From assembly GCA_964496705.1 (NCBI GenBank), contig CAZCBJ010000128.1, forward strand, positions 1 to 10,782: 10,782 bases of DNA, read 5' to 3'. The position numbers and the translations under genes were made by a program. The DNA comes from CAZCBJ01 sp964496705 (GTDB lineage: Bacteria; Chloroflexota; Anaerolineae; Anaerolineales; Anaerolineaceae). This document shows positions 1-7,079 of the stretch, in pieces. Every line of letters starts with the position of its first letter. The first letter of the stretch is position 1. Under the pieces are notes generated by a model, which saw only the letters and a list, made by a program, of their open reading frames with translations, was not told the origin of the DNA and searched no databases.

Positions 1-2865
1 ACCGTGGATGTTGGCTGAGCCGCTGGTGTTGCCGCTGGTGGTCACCCCGCTCAGCGTGACCGCGCCCTTGCTGCTGATATCCAGCCCGGTCATCCCGTTG
101 TTGTTGAAGGTGTTGCGCCCCAGCGTGCTGCGCACGGTCACACTGCCGCTGCCGAGGCTGCCCGCATAGTTATCCAGCTTCATGCCCAGATTACCGTTGT
201 TGCTGGCATCCACATGGTCGAGGATGACCGTCCCCTTGCTGAACAGGTTGGCGCCAACCCCGCCGTTGCCGCTGAACACCCCCCTGGAAATGGTCAGCGG
301 CGCAGCGCTGAGTGCAGCGGTATTGTCCACGTCCAGGCCGAAGCCAGAATTGCCGCTGACGGACAGCGTGTGTAAAGTGACTGCGCCGCGCGTGCGGATG
401 TTGAGACCGCGCAGGAAGTTGCCGTTGATTTGGCTCTGGCGCACGCTCACCGGGCTGGCGCCGCCGTTGTTGACGATTTCGACGCCCATGTCCGTCTTGC
501 TGCCGTTGGCGCTCACCCCGCTGAGGGTCACCGCGCCTTTGGAGAGGATTTCCAGGTTGGCATAATTGTTTTCGAGAAAGCGGTTGGGGCCCAGCGTGGA
601 GAGCAGGCTGACCGAACCGCTGCCCAGGCAGCCCGATCCCAGATCGCGGCAGTTGTCCACCCACAACCCACGACCGGGGTCGGTCACACCGGCCACGCTC
701 CGCGACGCCTCAATGTGGTTGAGGGTGATCGTGCCGCGCGAGATCAACTTGACTCCAAAATTGCCGTTGTCGAGCGCGCTGGCATTGCTGATGGTGATGG
801 TGTGCGGTGTGGCAAATCCGCCGTTGACCACCTCCAAACCGCCCCACGGATTGCTGGCTGCCGAGAGACCGTTGACGCTCACATTCCCCTGGCTTTCCAC
901 ATACACCCCCTTATACGCGTTGCCAAAGGAATTAACCTGCGAAAGCGTCACCCCACCCAATCCGAAGAAGTTCTCGATCCATACGCCGTCCCCTTTGTTC
1001 AGATGGGTGGTGATGTTGCGCGCGCTGACCGCACTGCTGCTGAGGATGGTTATGCCATAACCGCCGCCGGTCTTGTTCTTATTCGCGCTGATGTTGTTCA
1101 TGGTCACCGCCCCGCTGCCGTAGCGGTTGTTGACCAGCACACCGCCGCCCGCCACAGTGTCGTTGGCGGTCACATTGGCGAGGGATACCGCGCCGCCGCT
1201 CACGATTTCAATGCCTCTGGTGCGGTTGCCGTTGAACACATTGGGCCCCTGCGTGTCGAGCACCCGCACCCCGCCCAGAAAATCGCAGCGGCCCGTGGCG
1301 GCGTTGTAATTGCAGTTTTCGATGTACACCCCTTGCCCGTTCAGGTTGCCGTTGGCCTGGACGTGGTTGAGCGTCACCGCGCCGCGCGAGTAGATGGTCA
1401 GGCCGCTTACAAAATTGTTGTCAAATGTGCCCCCGCTGACGCTGACCGTGCGCGCCGCCAGCGCGTTGGCCCGGTTATCCAGCCAGGCGCCGTTGCGCAT
1501 ATCATTGCCGTCCGCGTACACATCTTTGAGTGTGATCGTCCCACCGGTCCAAATTTCCAGCCCGTCGTCGCCATTGTTATGGAAGCTGGAATTGGTGACC
1601 AGCGCGGGGGTTTGACCGGTGGTGGCGATGCTGGCGCCGTCATTATCATTATCGCTGAAATGCGAGTTGGTGATGGTCACCGCGCCGCGAGCGTTCACCA
1701 CCTTCAGCCCATCCGCGACGAACGCCGGCAGGCCGTTGTCGTAGAAATAGCTGTTGCTGACGCTGATATCGCTGATGTTCATGAATTTGGCTCCGCTGTT
1801 TTGATTCAATGCAAAAACAACCTGATCCATGATCACTTTTCCGCCCACCGCGCCGGCATCGGTCATGCGGATGCCGTACCCGTAGACGACACCCGGGTCG
1901 CGGTTGTTGATGAAGCTGCTGTTCTGGATCGTCAGGCTGGCGCCGAATTTCTGAATGCCCATCCCGTCCCCCAGCGCGGTGCCGGAGAAGGACGAGCCGC
2001 GGATGTTCACCGGGCCGGCGGTGTTGAGCAGCAGCCCATACCAACCGGTGTTGTCCACAAAACTGCTGTTGATAATGTTGATAGATGCGCTGGCGTTGGT
2101 CTGATGCAGGCGCGCACCGTGATAATTCTTGCTGCTGATCACGTTGAGCAGGTTGAGCGTGCCGTTGTGGCTCTGGATGTCCACGCCGTAATTCGACCCC
2201 CCCGCGCCCGAAACCTGCACATTTTGCAGGGTCAGCTTGCCCACCAGACCACTGGCGCTGATTTTGCTGTTGGTGACGCGAAAATTGGTCAGGCTGGCGT
2301 TGGGCGCGGTGAAGGTCAGCCCGCCGTTGATCACGGTGTTGGAGGGGGTTTGACCCATCAGGTGGACGGGTTTATTCACCGTCACCGCGCCAGCATACAC
2401 GTTGGTGCCGACCCATACCGTCCAGCCGGCGGAAGCATCAGTGATGGCGGTGGGGATGTCAGTGCGGTTTGGCTTGCAGCCGATGCCCGTCCCGATGGGA
2501 GACCACCAGGTCGGCATGACCCCCGGCGGGCAGGCCTGGGTCTGGGCGGCCAGCGCGTGAGCCAGCTCGGAAGCCAGCGGCACCGGGTTGCCGTTGAGGT
2601 CCACCAGCATGGCATCCGCCTGGTAGAGCGCGCCGGTCGCCGCGCGCACCTGCTCGGGCGGGGTGCGCGGCGCGGCAACCACTTCTGCGCCATCCTCTTC
2701 TGATTCTTCAGGCTGCCCCGCAGACCGGGCAGTTTGCGAAGGCGCAGCCGGGCTGCCCGCATCGCCGGGCGGCGGCGGCGCCTCGGCGGATGCGGGCTGC
2801 GTGACCGCAGCCGCCAGCGCCAGGATCAGGATGATGGAAATGGTCAGATGGAATTTTCGCGTCAT
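1..2865 (-). CDS. Giant secreted right-handed beta-helix protein, 3' end beyond window (955 residues visible)
   Basis: The frame stays open on the minus strand from the ATG at 2865 to base 1, so the C-terminus lies outside the window. Residues 1-27 form a signal peptide (basic MTRK, a hydrophobic core, ASA before E28). A Pro-rich linker (EAPPPPGD) and an acidic stretch follow. Residues 79-105 are a module shared with the divergent neighbour (ALYQAD.MLVD..GNPV.LASELAHAL), then comes CPPGVMP with Cys112 and Cys130. From about residue 136 (AITDASAGWTVWV, then AVTVNKPVHLMG) the protein resembles the first coils of NosD/pectate-lyase-like beta-helices. After that it is Asn/Gly-rich coils of the type KGAVTL..V.A..N to the window edge. 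Late repeats start at residues 775, 825, 876 and 932, a spacing of 50-56. Cys pairs at 518/527 and 739/746 interrupt the coils. The start is supported by AAAGGAGG five bases upstream. No catalytic motif was recognised. Adhesion, polysaccharide binding or lyase activity are all possible. The fold is fairly sure, the function unknown. Confidence 0.85.
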   Translation of the reverse strand, partial: MTRKFHLTISIILILALAAAVTQPASAEAPPPPGDAGSPAAPSQTARSAGQPEESEEDGAEVVAAPRTPPEQVRAATGALYQADAMLVDLNGNPVPLASELAHALAAQTQACPPGVMPTWWSPIGTGIGCKPNRTDIPTAITDASAGWTVWVGTNVYAGAVTVNKPVHLMGQTPSNTVINGGLTFTAPNASLTNFRVTNSKISASGLVGKLTLQNVQVSGAGGSNYGVDIQSHNGTLNLLNVISSKNYHGARLHQTNASASINIINSSFVDNTGWYGLLLNTAGPVNIRGSSFSGTALGDGMGIQKFGASLTIQNSSFINNRDPGVVYGYGIRMTDAGAVGGKVIMDQVVFALNQNSGAKFMNISDISVSNSYFYDNGLPAFVADGLKVVNARGAVTITNSHFSDNDNDGASIATTGQTPALVTNSSFHNNGDDGLEIWTGGTITLKDVYADGNDMRNGAWLDNRANALAARTVSVSGGTFDNNFVSGLTIYSRGAVTLNHVQANGNLNGQGVYIENCNYNAATGRCDFLGGVRVLDTQGPNVFNGNRTRGIEIVSGGAVSLANVTANDTVAGGGVLVNNRYGSGAVTMNNISANKNKTGGGYGITILSSSAVSARNITTHLNKGDGVWIENFFGLGGVTLSQVNSFGNAYKGVYVESQGNVSVNGLSAASNPWGGLEVVNGGFATPHTITISNASALDNGNFGVKLISRGTITLNHIEASRSVAGVTDPGRGLWVDNCRDLGSGCLGSGSVSLLSTLGPNRFLENNYANLEILSKGAVTLSGVSANGSKTDMGVEIVNNGGASPVSVRQSQINGNFLRGLNIRTRGAVTLHTLSVSGNSGFGLDVDNTAALSAAPLTISRGVFSGNGGVGANLFSKGTVILDHVDASNNGNLGMKLDNYAGSLGSGSVTVRSTLGRNTFNNNGMTGLDISSKGAVTLSGVTTSGNTSGSANIHG
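2551..2631 (-). repeat. Inverted copy A of the conserved N-terminal module (residues 79-105)
   Basis: On the minus strand this segment encodes the ALYQAD...LASELAHAL module. By hand count it shares 67 of 81 bases with the plus-strand segment 3447-3527, with no gaps. It is the best DNA-level match I found between the divergent genes and shows they arose by duplication. Confidence 0.8.
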
Positions 2866-2870
2866 GATGT

Positions 2871-2878
2871 CCTCCTTT
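2871..2878 (-). promoter_or_regulatory. Ribosome binding site of the minus-strand beta-helix gene
   Basis: Read on the minus strand this is AAAGGAGG, a strong Shine-Dalgarno match five bases before the ATG at 2865. It fixes the start of a gene that the window edge leaves incomplete. Confidence 0.85.
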
Positions 2879-2953
2879 TCCGGGCTGCATCCCGCCCGGA
2901 TGTGCATAAAACCGCTTGATTTCTGATCGCTTACAATTCGAGGATGTATCTTT

Positions 2954-2959
2954 ATTATA
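2954..2959 (-). promoter_or_regulatory. Candidate -10 box for the minus-strand beta-helix gene
   Basis: The minus strand reads TATAAT here, a perfect sigma-70-type -10 hexamer, about 90 bases upstream of the start codon. No convincing -35 hexamer lies 16-18 bases further upstream, where a C/G-rich hairpin sits instead. The promoter call therefore rests on the -10 box and local AT-richness only. Confidence 0.35.
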
Positions 2960-2961
2960 GA

Positions 2962-2983
2962 GGAAAACCGGGCATTTTCCCGG
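2962..2983. repeat. Small hairpin in the divergent promoter region
   Basis: CCGGG at 2968-2972 pairs with CCCGG at 2979-2983 around a six-base loop. An alternative pairing of GGAAAA (2962-2967) with TTTTCC (2975-2980) is also possible. It sits just upstream of the minus-strand -10 candidate, where a regulator or RNA polymerase would bind. It may be chance. Confidence 0.3.
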
Positions 2984-3015
2984 GCGATTGCCAGATTATG
3001 CCTGTCCCATCGACG

Positions 3016-3027
3016 CGGAGCGCTCCG
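3016..3027. promoter_or_regulatory. Perfect 12-bp palindrome, candidate operator
   Basis: CGGAGCGCTCCG is a perfect inverted repeat close to the centre of the 347-bp divergent region, flanked on both sides by a direct CGACG. A dimeric regulator controlling both genes would fit here. No regulator gene is visible in the window and the site matches no operator I know, so this is a candidate only. Confidence 0.3.
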
Positions 3028-3059
3028 ACGCTATCCCAGTTTACAAGCCAAAACGGGTA

Positions 3060-3099
3060 TTGTATTCTGCCTCAGATTGCTGTATAACATTTATATAAT
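3060..3099 (+). promoter_or_regulatory. Candidate promoter for the plus-strand beta-helix gene
   Basis: TTGTAT at 3060-3065 is followed after 17 bases by TATAAC at 3083-3088, a moderate -35/-10 arrangement. A better -10 hexamer, TATAAT, lies at 3094-3099 but lacks a clear -35 partner. Either would give a leader of roughly 105-120 bases before the ATG at 3213. The exact start of transcription cannot be decided from sequence. Confidence 0.4.
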
Positions 3100-3200
3100 C
3101 CAATCTTTTTTTCGCAGACCAGTGGGGAGGCTGCTGCTAAGAAATTTCCATCCGTCTTCACACAATTGCATCATCGTATACCCGGTCTGGTTCAATCACC

Positions 3201-3206
3201 AAGGAG
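3201..3206 (+). promoter_or_regulatory. Ribosome binding site of the plus-strand beta-helix gene
   Basis: AAGGAG lies six bases before the ATG at 3213. It supports that start, which also yields a good signal peptide. Confidence 0.85.
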
Positions 3207-3212
3207 TATCCA

Positions 3213-6200
3213 ATGAAACGCATTCAAGTATTGATCACTTTTGTGCTCGCGTTGGCCATGCTGGCAGGGCTGGCGCGGCCGGTGCTGGCCGAGCCGCCCC
3301 CGCCGCCGGCTGACGGCGGCGCGCCGCCGGTGTTCAAAGCGCCGGTCAACGCATTACCGGACCAAGAGGCTGACGATGCGCAAGACGCGGCAGTCGCGAT
3401 CTTGCCGCCGCAGCGCGCGCCGGACGCGGTGGCGGCGGCCACCGCCGCGCTCTATCAAGCCGACGGCATGCTGGTGGACGGGGCGGGCAACCCGGTGGCG
3501 CTGGCCTCCGAGCTGGCCCACGCGCTGATGCTCCCGGCCAAGGAAGTGCGCGGCTGCCCGCCAGGGGTGATGCCGGTCAACATGGGCGGCACGGGCGTGG
3601 GCTGCACCAACCCTTACACTGTGATCAACGCCGCCATCACCGACCCCAAGGTGGTGAGCGGCTGGACGGTTTGGGTGATGGTCTCGACCAATTACAACGA
3701 GGCGGTCACCATCAACAAAGCCGTCAACGTGGCCGGGGAATTTCTCAAGACCGACCATAGGGTCCCCACCATTGGCAACCATGTCACCTTCACCACCGGC
3801 AACGCCAGCCTGCGGGACTTCACGGTTAACGGTCAGGTATTCGCGAACGGCACCGCGGGCAAGCTGACCCTGACCAACCTGCGCATCAATGCCCCGGGCA
3901 TGAGCGGCGTGGATATTCGCGATCACAACGGCGCGGTCACCCTGATGAACGTCCTCTCGCAGAGCAATCTACGCGGAGCGGGGGTTCATACGCTCAGCGC
4001 GCTGCCAGTCAACATCATCAACAGCGCCTTTGACAGCAGCAGCGGTGATTTTGGCCTGGCCATCAGCAGCCTGGGCGCGGTGAGAATTGAGAACGTTTCC
4101 ATTAACGACGTTGCCGGCGGAGACGGTCTCTACCTGGACGCCTTTGGACCGCAGTTGACCATCAAGAACAGCACCTTCATGAACAGCCGCGACGGCACGG
4201 CTGCGAATGGCCTGGGATTTGGGATTCGCATGCGCGACGCTGCGACCGGCGGCAAGGTGGTGATCGACAACACCTATGTGGGCAACAATCAGGAGGGCGG
4301 CGCGCTCTTCACCACCATCGGCGACCTGCTGGTGAGCAACAGCAATTTCTCGGTCAACAACACCGCCGGGGGTGTCGGCGGCTTGTTGGTGGTCAGCGGG
4401 AAGGGCAACGCTTCCATCAGTAATTCCTATTTTTCCGGAAACAACAACTTTGGTCTGTTTATCATGTCCGTCGGTCAGGGCGCCTTCAGCCTCACCAACA
4501 CGGCGTTGGATGGCAACACGCTGTATGGGCTGGCCATGCTCGTGGGTGGGAACGTCACGCTCAAGGGCGTGCGCGCGCGGCAAAACCTGGGCGCTGCCTC
4601 AGCCGGGGCGAGGATCGAAAACTTTTCCCGGGCTCTGGCAGCGCGCACGGTGACCGTCCAGGAGAGCATTTTTAGCAACAATTCGGGCAATGGGTTGTGG
4701 ATCGAGTCGCGCGGCGCGGTGAGCATGAACCACATCAACGCCGAAGCGAACACGGGCGGCTCTGGCATTCGCGTGGACAACTGCTGGCTGGATGCAGGCA
4801 AGTGCCGTTCCATCGCTCCGGTGACTCTGTCCAACACGCTGGGGCCCAACCGCGCGGACGGCAACCAAACCAACGGGATCGAAATCCTCTCCGGCGGCAC
4901 GGTCTCGCTGACCGGTTTGAGCGCGGGCGGCAACCTGACGGGCATGGGGCTGGCGCTGCAGAACCTTCCTGGCGTGGGCAGCGTGATCCTAAAGCAGGTG
5001 CATTTCACCCACAATCAGACACACGGCGCAGTCATCGTAACCAAAGGCGCGGTGACCATCACGCAGAGCAGCGCCAATTTCAACCACACGGGCGGCAGCG
5101 GGATCATCATTAACAACGCCTCGGGCCTGGCCAAACCGGTCACCCTCAACGGCTTTGAGGCAATCAACAGCCGCGACTACGCCATCCAGATCAACGCCAG
5201 CGGCGCGATCACCCTGAAAAACGTCTCGGTGGAACTGACCAGCCAGGAATACGGCATCTTGCTGGACAACAGCACGGGAAGCGGCGGGGTGACCCTCGGC
5301 AATGTCAGTGTGTTGGGCAGTAAAAAAGCTGGCCTGGCGGTGAACACGCGCGGCAACGTCAGCATTAACGGTCTGAAAGCCAATAACAACCAGGGCGGCG
5401 GGATCGTCATCAGCACACTTGGCTCAACCACCCCGCGCACGGTGACATTGTACAATGTTGAAGCCTATAATAATGCAAACTTCGGCCTGAATGCATACAC
5501 CCGCGGCAGCTTTCTGCTCAATCACGTCTGGGTTTGGAACAACAACGTTGGCGCAACATACGCCGGTTACGGCGCCGTGCTGAATAACTGCGTTGACCCG
5601 GGCAGCGGCTGCACCGGCAGCGGCTCGGTGACGATCAACGACAGCTACGGCGAAAACTGGTTCCACGGCAACGATGATTATGGGCTGCAGATCATCTCAA
5701 AAGGCGCGGTCGCGTTGAACAATGTGCATGCCGGTTGGAACAATGTGACCGGCGCTTATGGAACCAGGGTGGATAATTCCCAGGGAACCGCTCCGGTGAC
5801 GATCAACCGCAGCCTGTTTGAAGCCAACCAAGGTCGCGGCCTGGAGGTCATCTCGCGCGGCGCGATCACGCTGCGCAACGTGATCGCTTCCGAAAACATC
5901 AGCGAATATGGCGCGCTGCTGGATAACTCCGGCGCCGCCGGTGCGCCGGGCGTGATCGTCTACAACAGCGACTTCATCCACAACCTCACCTACGGCTTGC
6001 AGGTGAAGAGCAAGGGCGGCATCACCATCAACAACATCACCGCCAGCCAAAACGTCAAGGAGAAGGGCGTCATACTGAACAACTCATTCGGCAGCGGCAG
6101 CGTGACCATCTCCAGCACCCTGGGCAGCAACGTCATGTCGCTCAACGGCACCACCGGCCTGTCCATCCTGTCCAAAGGCAGCATCTCAATGAACGGCGCG

Positions 6201-6932
6201 CTGCTGGAACAAAACGGTCAGTTCGCGCCTGCCGCCGGCATTGACATCATCAATATTGCCGGCACCGGCAGCGTGACCCTCAGCAACATTTTCTCCAACG
6301 CGAACAAGAACAGCAGCGGCGTGTATATCCAATCCTCCGGCAGGGTGGCGCTGGATAAGATGGTGGTCGCCTCCAATGGTTCGTTCGGCATCCTGGTGGA
6401 CAATTCGTTCTCCACGACCTTCCAGCCGGTGACCCTCACCAACATCGTCGCGGATGGCAATGACCTGAACGGGGTCACGGTCACTTCGGACGGACTGGTC
6501 ACCCTCAATCATGTCGGCGCCAGCTACAATAAAGTCTACGGAGTGTACATTTTCAATGGGACAGGCACCGCCGGGGTCAATATCCTCGGCACGCTGGGGC
6601 CCAATAAAATGGTCGGCAATACCGATCTTGGCCTCTTTGTGACGAGCAAGGGCAACATTGCGGTCAACAACGCGCGCATCAGCGAAAACGGGCTGGGGGT
6701 GGCGGGTGAAGGCGCTTCCGGCGCGCGTCTGAACACCAGCGGCACCAGCAGCATCACCCTCACCTGCTCGTTGATCAGCGGCAACGCAAAACACGGCATC
6801 GAAGCCACGTTGGGCAGCGGCGCGCTCAAGCTGGTGGGCTCCTTCGCCTTCAACAATGACAAGAAGGGTGTTTTGACTTACGCAGATGTGAATATCCCTT
6901 ACAGCTTCATCGCCAACGCCTGCGGCTACTGA
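3213..6932 (+). CDS. Giant secreted right-handed beta-helix protein (1239 residues, complete)
   Basis: Residues 1-26 are a signal peptide (MKR, hydrophobic core, VLA before E27), followed by a Pro-rich linker (EPPPPPADGG). Residues 79-105 match the divergent paralogue at exactly the same position, and Cys115/Cys131 frame a CPPGVMP segment. From about residue 132 (YTVINAAI, then GWTVWV and AVTINKAVNVAGE) the sequence follows the opening coils of NosD/pectate-lyase-like beta-helices. Nearly all the rest is Asn-, Gly- and Ser-rich coils. Residues 829-986 show three units of 52, 52 and 54 residues, each starting SKG or SRG. Cys pairs 524/531 and 793/800 (C-x6-C) interrupt the helix, and Cys1185/Cys1237 lie at its end. 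The eight cysteines are an even number, suiting disulfides in an exported protein. The protein ends IANACGY with no transmembrane segment, LPXTG, PEP-CTERM or S-layer domain that I can see. Its role is unknown: adhesin, glycan-binding protein or polysaccharide lyase are possible. Confidence 0.92.
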   Translation: MKRIQVLITFVLALAMLAGLARPVLAEPPPPPADGGAPPVFKAPVNALPDQEADDAQDAAVAILPPQRAPDAVAAATAALYQADGMLVDGAGNPVALASELAHALMLPAKEVRGCPPGVMPVNMGGTGVGCTNPYTVINAAITDPKVVSGWTVWVMVSTNYNEAVTINKAVNVAGEFLKTDHRVPTIGNHVTFTTGNASLRDFTVNGQVFANGTAGKLTLTNLRINAPGMSGVDIRDHNGAVTLMNVLSQSNLRGAGVHTLSALPVNIINSAFDSSSGDFGLAISSLGAVRIENVSINDVAGGDGLYLDAFGPQLTIKNSTFMNSRDGTAANGLGFGIRMRDAATGGKVVIDNTYVGNNQEGGALFTTIGDLLVSNSNFSVNNTAGGVGGLLVVSGKGNASISNSYFSGNNNFGLFIMSVGQGAFSLTNTALDGNTLYGLAMLVGGNVTLKGVRARQNLGAASAGARIENFSRALAARTVTVQESIFSNNSGNGLWIESRGAVSMNHINAEANTGGSGIRVDNCWLDAGKCRSIAPVTLSNTLGPNRADGNQTNGIEILSGGTVSLTGLSAGGNLTGMGLALQNLPGVGSVILKQVHFTHNQTHGAVIVTKGAVTITQSSANFNHTGGSGIIINNASGLAKPVTLNGFEAINSRDYAIQINASGAITLKNVSVELTSQEYGILLDNSTGSGGVTLGNVSVLGSKKAGLAVNTRGNVSINGLKANNNQGGGIVISTLGSTTPRTVTLYNVEAYNNANFGLNAYTRGSFLLNHVWVWNNNVGATYAGYGAVLNNCVDPGSGCTGSGSVTINDSYGENWFHGNDDYGLQIISKGAVALNNVHAGWNNVTGAYGTRVDNSQGTAPVTINRSLFEANQGRGLEVISRGAITLRNVIASENISEYGALLDNSGAAGAPGVIVYNSDFIHNLTYGLQVKSKGGITINNITASQNVKEKGVILNNSFGSGSVTISSTLGSNVMSLNGTTGLSILSKGSISMNGALLEQNGQFAPAAGIDIINIAGTGSVTLSNIFSNANKNSSGVYIQSSGRVALDKMVVASNGSFGILVDNSFSTTFQPVTLTNIVADGNDLNGVTVTSDGLVTLNHVGASYNKVYGVYIFNGTGTAGVNILGTLGPNKMVGNTDLGLFVTSKGNIAVNNARISENGLGVAGEGASGARLNTSGTSSITLTCSLISGNAKHGIEATLGSGALKLVGSFAFNNDKKGVLTYADVNIPYSFIANACGY
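3447..3527 (+). repeat. Inverted copy B of the conserved N-terminal module (residues 79-105)
   Basis: This is the partner of the minus-strand segment 2551-2631, starting at the same residue number in its own protein. Most differences are third-base changes. The only non-matching codon pair is the two residues before GNPV. The bias to silent changes indicates selection on the encoded module. Confidence 0.8.
5697..6170 (+). repeat. Clearest internal beta-helix repeats (three units of 52, 52 and 54 residues)
   Basis: The units begin at residues 829, 881 and 933, and the next begins at 987. Each runs S(K/R)G, a short strand of the V-A-L-N-N-V type, an Asn-rich turn, G-x2-x-D/N-N-S, a second V-T-I strand, another Asn turn, then GL and a third strand. 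Each unit therefore probably forms two helical coils. The paralogue shows the same units near its visible end (spacing 50, 51 and 56 residues). The repeats are degenerate in DNA, so they are old rather than recently expanded. Confidence 0.75.
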
Positions 6933-6954
6933 AACCTGCGCCTGCCGGCAGGTT
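6933..6954 (+). terminator. Hairpin directly after the beta-helix stop codon
   Basis: AACCTGC (6933-6939) pairs with GCAGGTT (6948-6954) around an eight-base loop. The same bases also contain a perfect 12-bp palindrome, CCTGCCGGCAGG, at 6941-6952. It begins immediately after the TGA. There is no run of T, so it would be an atypical terminator or an RNA-stabilising end. Confidence 0.35.
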
Positions 6955-6961
6955 GGCAAAC

Positions 6962-6998
6962 GCAGCCCCTGGTGACTGGCAACATCATCAGGGGCTGC
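6962..6998 (+). terminator. Second inverted repeat downstream of the beta-helix gene
   Basis: GCAGCCCCTG (6962-6971) is perfectly complementary to CAGGGGCTGC (6989-6998), a 10-bp stem with a 17-base loop. With the hairpin just before it, this makes two stem-loops in tandem between the beta-helix gene and the DinB-like gene. The T-run of a classical intrinsic terminator is missing. Confidence 0.4.
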
Positions 6999-7065
6999 TG
7001 CCGGTCAAGCGCAACGGACAGCCCCAAACCAGCCAAGCTGTGCGATCATCACCTCATCACATGCC

Positions 7066-7071
7066 GAGGAG
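7066..7071 (+). promoter_or_regulatory. Ribosome binding site that sets the DinB-like start
   Basis: GAGGAG lies eight bases before the ATG at 7080. The in-frame ATG at 6972 has no such site, falls inside the loop edge of the inverted repeat at 6962-6998 and would add 36 residues with no family resemblance. Confidence 0.75.
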
Positions 7072-7079
7072 CAAGCAAA

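Larger units (their letters stand above)
2866..3212. promoter_or_regulatory. Shared divergent promoter region of the two beta-helix genes
   Basis: This 347-bp stretch separates the two start codons and is clearly richer in A+T than the flanking genes, especially at 2925-2975 and 3050-3180. It contains a ribosome binding site at each end, TATAAT-like boxes on both strands, one small hairpin and one perfect palindrome near the middle. I see no credible gene in it. A short open frame starting at 3077 runs into the coding gene in another frame and has no ribosome binding site. The layout suggests the two paralogues are controlled from a common region, which is an inference. Confidence 0.7.

Noticed and set aside
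430..2703. A 757-residue open frame on the plus strand, opposite the left beta-helix gene
   Set aside because: It is exactly codon-for-codon antisense to the minus-strand gene. That gene uses few TTA, CTA and TCA codons, which leaves the opposite strand open. The plus-strand translation has no signal peptide, no ribosome binding site and no recognisable domain, while the minus-strand reading has all the features of a secreted beta-helix.
3077..3313. A 78-residue open frame from 3077 across the start of the right beta-helix gene
   Set aside because: It begins on the promoter -10 region, has no ribosome binding site and reads the signal peptide sequence in the wrong frame.
5697..6170. Regular repeats considered as a possible tandem array or CRISPR-like structure
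   Set aside because: The repetition is at protein level, with a period of about 156 bases and no exact DNA repeat or spacer pattern. It is explained by beta-helix coils.
6186..6959. A 257-residue minus-strand open frame over the end of the right beta-helix gene
   Set aside because: It is antisense to a well-supported gene and its sequence is the same Val/Asp/His/Arg-rich type as the other shadows of these repeats.
6972..7079. N-terminal extension of the DinB-like gene from the ATG at 6972
   Set aside because: There is no ribosome binding site, the extra 36 residues are Cys/Arg/Ser-rich and unlike the family, and the region overlaps the second inverted repeat. The ATG at 7080 has GAGGAG at the right distance.
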